Shown: positions 60,209-64,000 of the stretch, piece by piece | How positions within the stretch are numbered: position 1 is the first letter of the stretch | Layout of the letters: each line of letters starts with the position of its first letter | Origin: Algoriphagus litoralis | Lineage (GTDB): Bacteria > Bacteroidota > Bacteroidia > Cytophagales > Cyclobacteriaceae | Direction: 5' to 3' | Assembly (NCBI RefSeq): GCF_003259255.1 | Contig: NZ_QGOL01000015.1 | Location: 62,001-126,000, forward strand | Length of the DNA: 64,000 nt | Notes under the pieces: generated by a model | What the model was told of the DNA's origin: nothing | Database searches by the model: none | What the model saw: the letters and a program-made list of their open reading frames with translations, nothing else | Made by a program: the position numbers and the translations under genes

Positions 60209-60993
60209 TGATTGATGTGTCAATTATTCTTTTAACTTACAACCAAGAATTATTTATAAATGAATGTATTAATAGTATTCTTTCGCAAAAGTTTAATAGG
60301 AGTTTTGAAATTATAATTTGTGATGACTGTTCTTTTGATAATACTTTTTCAATTATTGAAAAACTTACGCTTAATATAGATAATATTTTATTAATAAGGA
60401 ATGAGCAGAATCTTGGATTGGCAAAAAATTATCAAAATGCGATTGAGTTGGCAAATGGAAGGTACATTGTTTATTTAGAGGGTGATGATTATTGGACAGA
60501 TTCTTTAAAAATCCAGAAACAATTTGATGCATTAGAAGTAAACCCAAATTTTTCTTTAGCTTTCCATGATTTTGTATATGTAGACCAAAACTCTAATTTA
60601 ATTTCAGATTCAAATCTCAGAAAAAAAGAATTACGTGTAAACAGAACTGTGCCTGAAATGATTTCAGGATGTTTGATTCATCAAAACACAATCATGTTTC
60701 GAAATAAATTTAAAAAAATACCAATTTGGTTCTTCTTTGCAAAAAATCATGATACATGGATTTTAGCCTACCTTTCAAATTGGGGACCTTCACTTTATGT
60801 GGATTTAGCCCCTTTACATTATCGGATTTTAAAGAATTCTCTTTGGTCTAGTTTACCTCATTTTAATAAACAGTTAAATGGCTTGATTACAATCTTTTCA
60901 ATCTTCCCAATAATTCAAATTAAATATTACTCTATACTATTTAAAAAACTCGTTTCTAAAGTCATACAAATTATAAAATTACTATTTAAATGA
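60205..60993 (+). CDS. Family-2 glycosyltransferase
   Basis: A 262-residue GT2 enzyme of the same subgroup as its neighbour: DVSIILLTYNQELFINECIN near residue 4, FEIIICDDCSFDNTFSIIEK near 33, and YIVYLEGDDYWTDSLKIQK near 89. Codons are strongly AT-biased (frequent ATT, AAT, TTA), more than in any gene of region 1. It overlaps the preceding gene by four bases and the Wzt gene by four. The two neighbouring GT2 genes may be old duplicates, since their motifs and lengths run in parallel, but they are well diverged. Confidence 0.85.
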   Translation: MMIDVSIILLTYNQELFINECINSILSQKFNRSFEIIICDDCSFDNTFSIIEKLTLNIDNILLIRNEQNLGLAKNYQNAIELANGRYIVYLEGDDYWTDSLKIQKQFDALEVNPNFSLAFHDFVYVDQNSNLISDSNLRKKELRVNRTVPEMISGCLIHQNTIMFRNKFKKIPIWFFFAKNHDTWILAYLSNWGPSLYVDLAPLHYRILKNSLWSSLPHFNKQLNGLITIFSIFPIIQIKYYSILFKKLVSKVIQIIKLLFK

Positions 60994-62192
60994 GTGTGAT
61001 TAAAGTAAGCGATCTCTCAAAGAGGTATCGGCTTGGCCTAAAAGAAAAGCAGGCAGAAACCCTGGTTGGCCAAATCGGTAATGTAATTAAATCACCATGG
61101 CAAAACCTAAAACGACTTAGAGAGCTAAGCCGATTTGGGATAGAAGATGAATCTGTTTTTTGGGCCTTGAAAGATGTTTCTTTTGAGGTTAAGGAGGGAG
61201 AAGTGCTCGGAATTATCGGAAAAAATGGCGCTGGAAAATCTACTTTACTAAAAATTCTTTCCCAAATCACTGAACCGACCTCAGGAAAGATTGAAATTCA
61301 TGGTCGTGTTGCTTCACTTTTAGAGGTCGGAACTGGTTTTCATCCTGAACTTTCAGGTCGTGAAAACATTTATATGAATGGGACTATCTTGGGAATGACT
61401 CGAAAGGAAATTGACTTAAAGCTAGATGAAATTATTGATTTTTCTGGAGTAGAGAAGTTTATTGATACACCCGTTAAGTTTTATTCTTCCGGGATGAAAG
61501 TTCGGCTGGGATTTTCAGTAGCCGCTCATTTAGACCCGGAGATCCTAATTATTGATGAGGTTTTGGCAGTAGGGGATTTTGAATTTCAGAATAAGTGCCT
61601 TGGGAAAATGGAGGATGTGAGTAGAAATGATGGGAGAACAGTGATTTTTGTAAGTCATGATTTGGATGCAGTCCTAAAATTGTGCCCAAAGGCATTAAGA
61701 CTGGAAAAAGGAAGTTCTTTAGGCATATTTAATTCTACTATTGCAATTGAGAACTATATCAGTTTAAATGAAGTTTTAATTAATAGAATTTGGTACCCTA
61801 ATCAGGAGGATTCTATCTTTGAGTATCTAAAAATGGGTAATCCTGAGGATTTAGGTTTTTTTAATCATAATGAAACCTCCATCTTAATAAAATTAAAAAA
61901 GAGATTAGAACGAAATAGACTCGGTATTGCGATTAAAAATTCTATGGCACAAAAGCTATTTACTTCAGTTTCAGACTATGGGATTCCATCTATCGAAATA
62001 GTTTTTAAAATTCCAGCTGGTTTGTTAGTCGAGGGTACTTACACTTTAGATTTAGCAATCTTCGATAAGGAGAACGTTAAAGAATACCATTCCGAGATAA
62101 TCAATTTTCAACTAATTGATATTGTTAATGATTTGACATTGAAGGGCAAGAGCTCTGGTTTTTTTCAAGTTAGTTGTGAATGGGTTTACTAA
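60990..62192 (+). CDS. wzt: ABC exporter ATPase with C-terminal domain (Wzt-like)
   Basis: Nucleotide-binding subunit of a polysaccharide ABC exporter, 400 aa. The N-terminal extension is followed by Walker A GIIGKNGAGKSTLLKI near residue 74, the Q-loop/GRVASLLEVGTGFHPELSGRE region near 106, the signature YSSGMKVRLGFS near 165, Walker B ILIIDEVLAVGD near 183 and the switch VIFVSHD near 217. Residues 265-400 form a separate beta-rich domain in the place of the carbohydrate-binding Wzt domain that recognises chain-end modifications. The permease partner is at 52423, 7.8 kb upstream, an unusual separation. Confidence 0.93.
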   Translation: MSVIKVSDLSKRYRLGLKEKQAETLVGQIGNVIKSPWQNLKRLRELSRFGIEDESVFWALKDVSFEVKEGEVLGIIGKNGAGKSTLLKILSQITEPTSGKIEIHGRVASLLEVGTGFHPELSGRENIYMNGTILGMTRKEIDLKLDEIIDFSGVEKFIDTPVKFYSSGMKVRLGFSVAAHLDPEILIIDEVLAVGDFEFQNKCLGKMEDVSRNDGRTVIFVSHDLDAVLKLCPKALRLEKGSSLGIFNSTIAIENYISLNEVLINRIWYPNQEDSIFEYLKMGNPEDLGFFNHNETSILIKLKKRLERNRLGIAIKNSMAQKLFTSVSDYGIPSIEIVFKIPAGLLVEGTYTLDLAIFDKENVKEYHSEIINFQLIDIVNDLTLKGKSSGFFQVSCEWVY

Positions 62193-62698
62193 GTAAAATT
62201 TTTTCAGTATTGAACTTTTCTATTAAAGGTTTAAGGTATCATTCCAAGTCTTTTATTCATAAAACTGCAGTATTAGATAATTCTTTCGGGGGGGAAATAT
62301 CTATTGGAAAGAATACCGAAATTTTAAATGGTGTACTTATTCTGACTTATGGTGGAAATATTAATATCGGAGATAATTGTTCTATCAATCCTTATTCAGT
62401 TTTGTATGGTCATGGAGGATTAGCAATTGGAAATAATGTTTTGATTGCTGCCCACTGCGTGATTATACCTGCTAACCATAATTTCTCGGAGATTGAAGAG
62501 CCGATAAATAAGCAGGGATTAACCTGTAAAGGAATAATTATAGAAGATGATGTTTGGTTAGGGACTGGATGTAAAATTCTTGATGGCGTAACCATCGGGA
62601 AAGGATCTATTATTGGTGCAGGATCAATAGTGACAAAATCAATTCCTGGTAATTCTGTATTTGTTGGAAATCCTGCAAAATTCCTAAAACACAGATAA
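62180..62698 (+). CDS. Hexapeptide-repeat acyltransferase
   Basis: A 172-residue left-handed beta-helix acyltransferase of the maltose/WcaF-type acetyltransferase kind. Hexapeptide turns run through EISIGKNTEILNGVLI, INIGDNCSINPYSVLYG and LAIGNNVLIAAHCVIIPANH (the last with the catalytic-type His near residue 94), and KGIIIEDDVWLGTGCKILDG and ITIG-type turns close the helix, ending GNPAKFLKH. It would O-acetylate a sugar or nucleotide sugar. It starts 13 bases inside the wzt gene and ends right before the FkbM gene. Confidence 0.85.
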   Translation: MGLLSKIFSVLNFSIKGLRYHSKSFIHKTAVLDNSFGGEISIGKNTEILNGVLILTYGGNINIGDNCSINPYSVLYGHGGLAIGNNVLIAAHCVIIPANHNFSEIEEPINKQGLTCKGIIIEDDVWLGTGCKILDGVTIGKGSIIGAGSIVTKSIPGNSVFVGNPAKFLKHR

Positions 62699-63484
62699 AT
62701 GAATTTTAAAAAAATTAATAAAGTTATAAGATATTTCAAGGATAAAGAGAAATTTCTTTTTGAAAGGAAATTGCGTCAGATAAAGAATTTAAATTCATTT
62801 CTTGAAATTAATGGTTCATACTCTGTTGAAATTAATGGCATTAGATTTCCAATTCATTGTAGAAATCAAAGCTCAAGTGATGTAATGGTTATTAAGCAAA
62901 TATTTGATTATGTTGAATATGGCATTTTATCATCATTAATTAAGCTGAATAATATAGACGGTTCAATTATTGACTTAGGTGCAAATATTGGACTTACATC
63001 TATATATTTTTCTAATCTTTTTCCTGAGAAAAATATTTTCTCTGTTGAACCAGATTCAGGGAACTTTAATTTTCTCATGAAAAATTCAGAGAATTATTCT
63101 AATATTATACCAATTAATAAAGCAATATCAGAATTTCCTAACACTAAATTTGAAATTCAAACTTCATTTCGAGATGGTTTGGATTGGTCGAGAACCGTAT
63201 ATAAGTCAAATATTGGGTCAATTCAAGGAATTACAATTGATCAATTAATCGAATTTTATGATATTAAGAAAATATGTTTTATTAAAATTGATGTTGAAGG
63301 ATATGAAAAGTATATTTTTGAGAGTAAAAATTTGAATTTTTTGAATCTAACAAAATTAATTTCAGTCGAAGTTCATGAGGAAATTGTTTCAAAAGATTTT
63401 ATCAAAAAAATTTTAATAGATTATGGATTTATCATTTTTGAGACAGGAGAACTTATTGTAGGAATTAAAAAAAGCTTATATTGA
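62699..63484 (+). CDS. FkbM-family methyltransferase
   Basis: A 261-residue FkbM-type enzyme. SIIDLGANIGLTSIYFSNLF near residue 90 is the SAM loop, IFSVEPDSGNFNFLMKNSE near 114 the second strand, DGLDWSRTVYKS near 155 the loop often DGTGWT-like in sugar-modifying members, and ICFIKIDVEGYEKYIFES near residue 193 the Asp-x-Glu-Gly block. It is extremely AT-rich. It starts at the base after the acyltransferase stop. Three FkbM paralogues in one window imply a heavily O-methylated glycan. Confidence 0.84.
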   Translation: MNFKKINKVIRYFKDKEKFLFERKLRQIKNLNSFLEINGSYSVEINGIRFPIHCRNQSSSDVMVIKQIFDYVEYGILSSLIKLNNIDGSIIDLGANIGLTSIYFSNLFPEKNIFSVEPDSGNFNFLMKNSENYSNIIPINKAISEFPNTKFEIQTSFRDGLDWSRTVYKSNIGSIQGITIDQLIEFYDIKKICFIKIDVEGYEKYIFESKNLNFLNLTKLISVEVHEEIVSKDFIKKILIDYGFIIFETGELIVGIKKSLY

Positions 63485-63488
63485 TTAA

Positions 63489-64000
63489 ATGGTTTCTATA
63501 CTAATTCCTGTATTTAATTCGAAATTTTTTTTGTATGAGTCAATTCAAAGTATTTTGAATCAATCTTTTACTGATTTGGAAGTTATTGTAGTAGATGATG
63601 CCTCTTCAGATAATTCTCCGAGTATTGTTCATAACCTGAAAGATTCTAGAATCAAGTTTATCCAACTTACTAAAAACCTTGGTATTGGTGGCGCACTGAA
63701 TGTCGGTCTTAATCATGCCAAAGGAAAATACATTGTCCGAATGGATGCTGATGATATTGCTTATCCAAATCGCATTGACCAGCAAGTTCAGTTTATGGAA
63801 AAAAACCCTTCAATTGGGGTTAGCGGCACTCTTGCAGAATATTTTGATGGAACCCCTTTCAACAGGGTTGTAAAAAATGAATATCTCAGACCATCTTTGC
63901 TATTGGATTGTCCTTTTGTACACCCCACAGTAATAATTCAAAAGGAAATTTTAGACAAAAGTGGGCTCCAGTTTTCTGGGTATCTGGAAGATTATCAGCT
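63489..64000 (+). CDS. Family-2 glycosyltransferase, 3' end outside window
   Basis: The frame starts at ATG 63489, four bases after the FkbM stop, and is open to the window end (at least 170 residues). MVSILIPVFNSKFFLYESIQ opens the GT-A fold, LEVIVVDDASSDNSPSIV near residue 33 binds the nucleotide, KGKYIVRMDADDIAYPNRID near residue 78 contains the DxD, and PFVHPTVIIQKE near residue 145 is the acceptor-side segment typical of this group. It is a clear GT2 enzyme. Specificity and full length are unknown. Confidence 0.88.
   Translation, partial: MVSILIPVFNSKFFLYESIQSILNQSFTDLEVIVVDDASSDNSPSIVHNLKDSRIKFIQLTKNLGIGGALNVGLNHAKGKYIVRMDADDIAYPNRIDQQVQFMEKNPSIGVSGTLAEYFDGTPFNRVVKNEYLRPSLLLDCPFVHPTVIIQKEILDKSGLQFSGYLEDYQ

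Overview
The window reads as part of a Bacteroidota chromosome, most like a Cytophagales/Cyclobacteriaceae (Algoriphagus-type) organism. This is inferred, not searched. The reasons are the absence of purine-rich Shine-Dalgarno boxes, frequent TTG and GTG starts, acidic or lysine-rich lipoproteins behind Sec/SpII signals, an S23-type four-helix-bundle gene, and long plus-strand surface-glycan operons. No rRNA, tRNA, CRISPR, integrase or transposase gene was seen.

Region 1 (1-27.3 kb) is one tightly packed plus-strand glycan operon whose genes mostly overlap by 1-4 bases. It holds at least six GT4-type glycosyltransferases, a GT2 enzyme, an FkbM methyltransferase, the nonulosonate genes neuB-neuC-neuA, three separate AsnB-type glutamine amidotransferases, a Wzy/ligase-like membrane protein, a WecA/MraY-type initiating transferase, and an unusual run of adenylate-forming ligase, GNAT, NodB-like and FemAB-like proteins. 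Together they could build, amidate and acylate a sialic-acid-like surface polysaccharide. Flippase and export genes are not visible and may lie to the left.

Region 2 (27.5-29.8 kb) is a minus-strand pair, MBOAT acyltransferase plus SGNH-like protein, a typical O-acetylation module.

Region 3 (30.6-54.4 kb) is the remarkable part. Short gene blocks are separated by ten arrays of degenerate heptanucleotide repeats that fit one consensus, N-Y-T-Y-N-N-C, on the plus strand. The blocks are four exported proteins including an LRR protein, a GT2, a GNAT, two GT-C-like proteins, two lipoproteins, a wHTH regulator with a methyltransferase, a GT2 with a TupA-like ATP-grasp, an S23 protein, an ABC permease, and a methyltransferase. 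Several arrays fill the whole spacer from stop codon to start codon. Some have higher-order units, including a 336-bp unit of exactly 48 heptads and a 135-bp unit. Two genes next to arrays (GT2 at 36979 and the ABC permease at 52423) have conserved N-terminal residues upstream of any ordinary start codon. Other short direct repeats bracket individual blocks.

Region 4 (54.4-64 kb) is again a compact plus-strand glycan operon without arrays: GT2, GtrA-like, methyltransferases, GT-C-like, a NeuD-like pseudogene, FkbM proteins, GT2s, a Wzt-type ATPase and a hexapeptide acyltransferase. It becomes visibly more AT-rich from about 59.3 kb. Its Wzt ATPase would pair with the permease at 52.4 kb, suggesting an ABC-exported glycan beside the Wzy-type locus of region 1.

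The best candidates for something undescribed are the heptad-array cassette architecture and a covarying hairpin that includes the start codon of neuA and of the gene at 26301.
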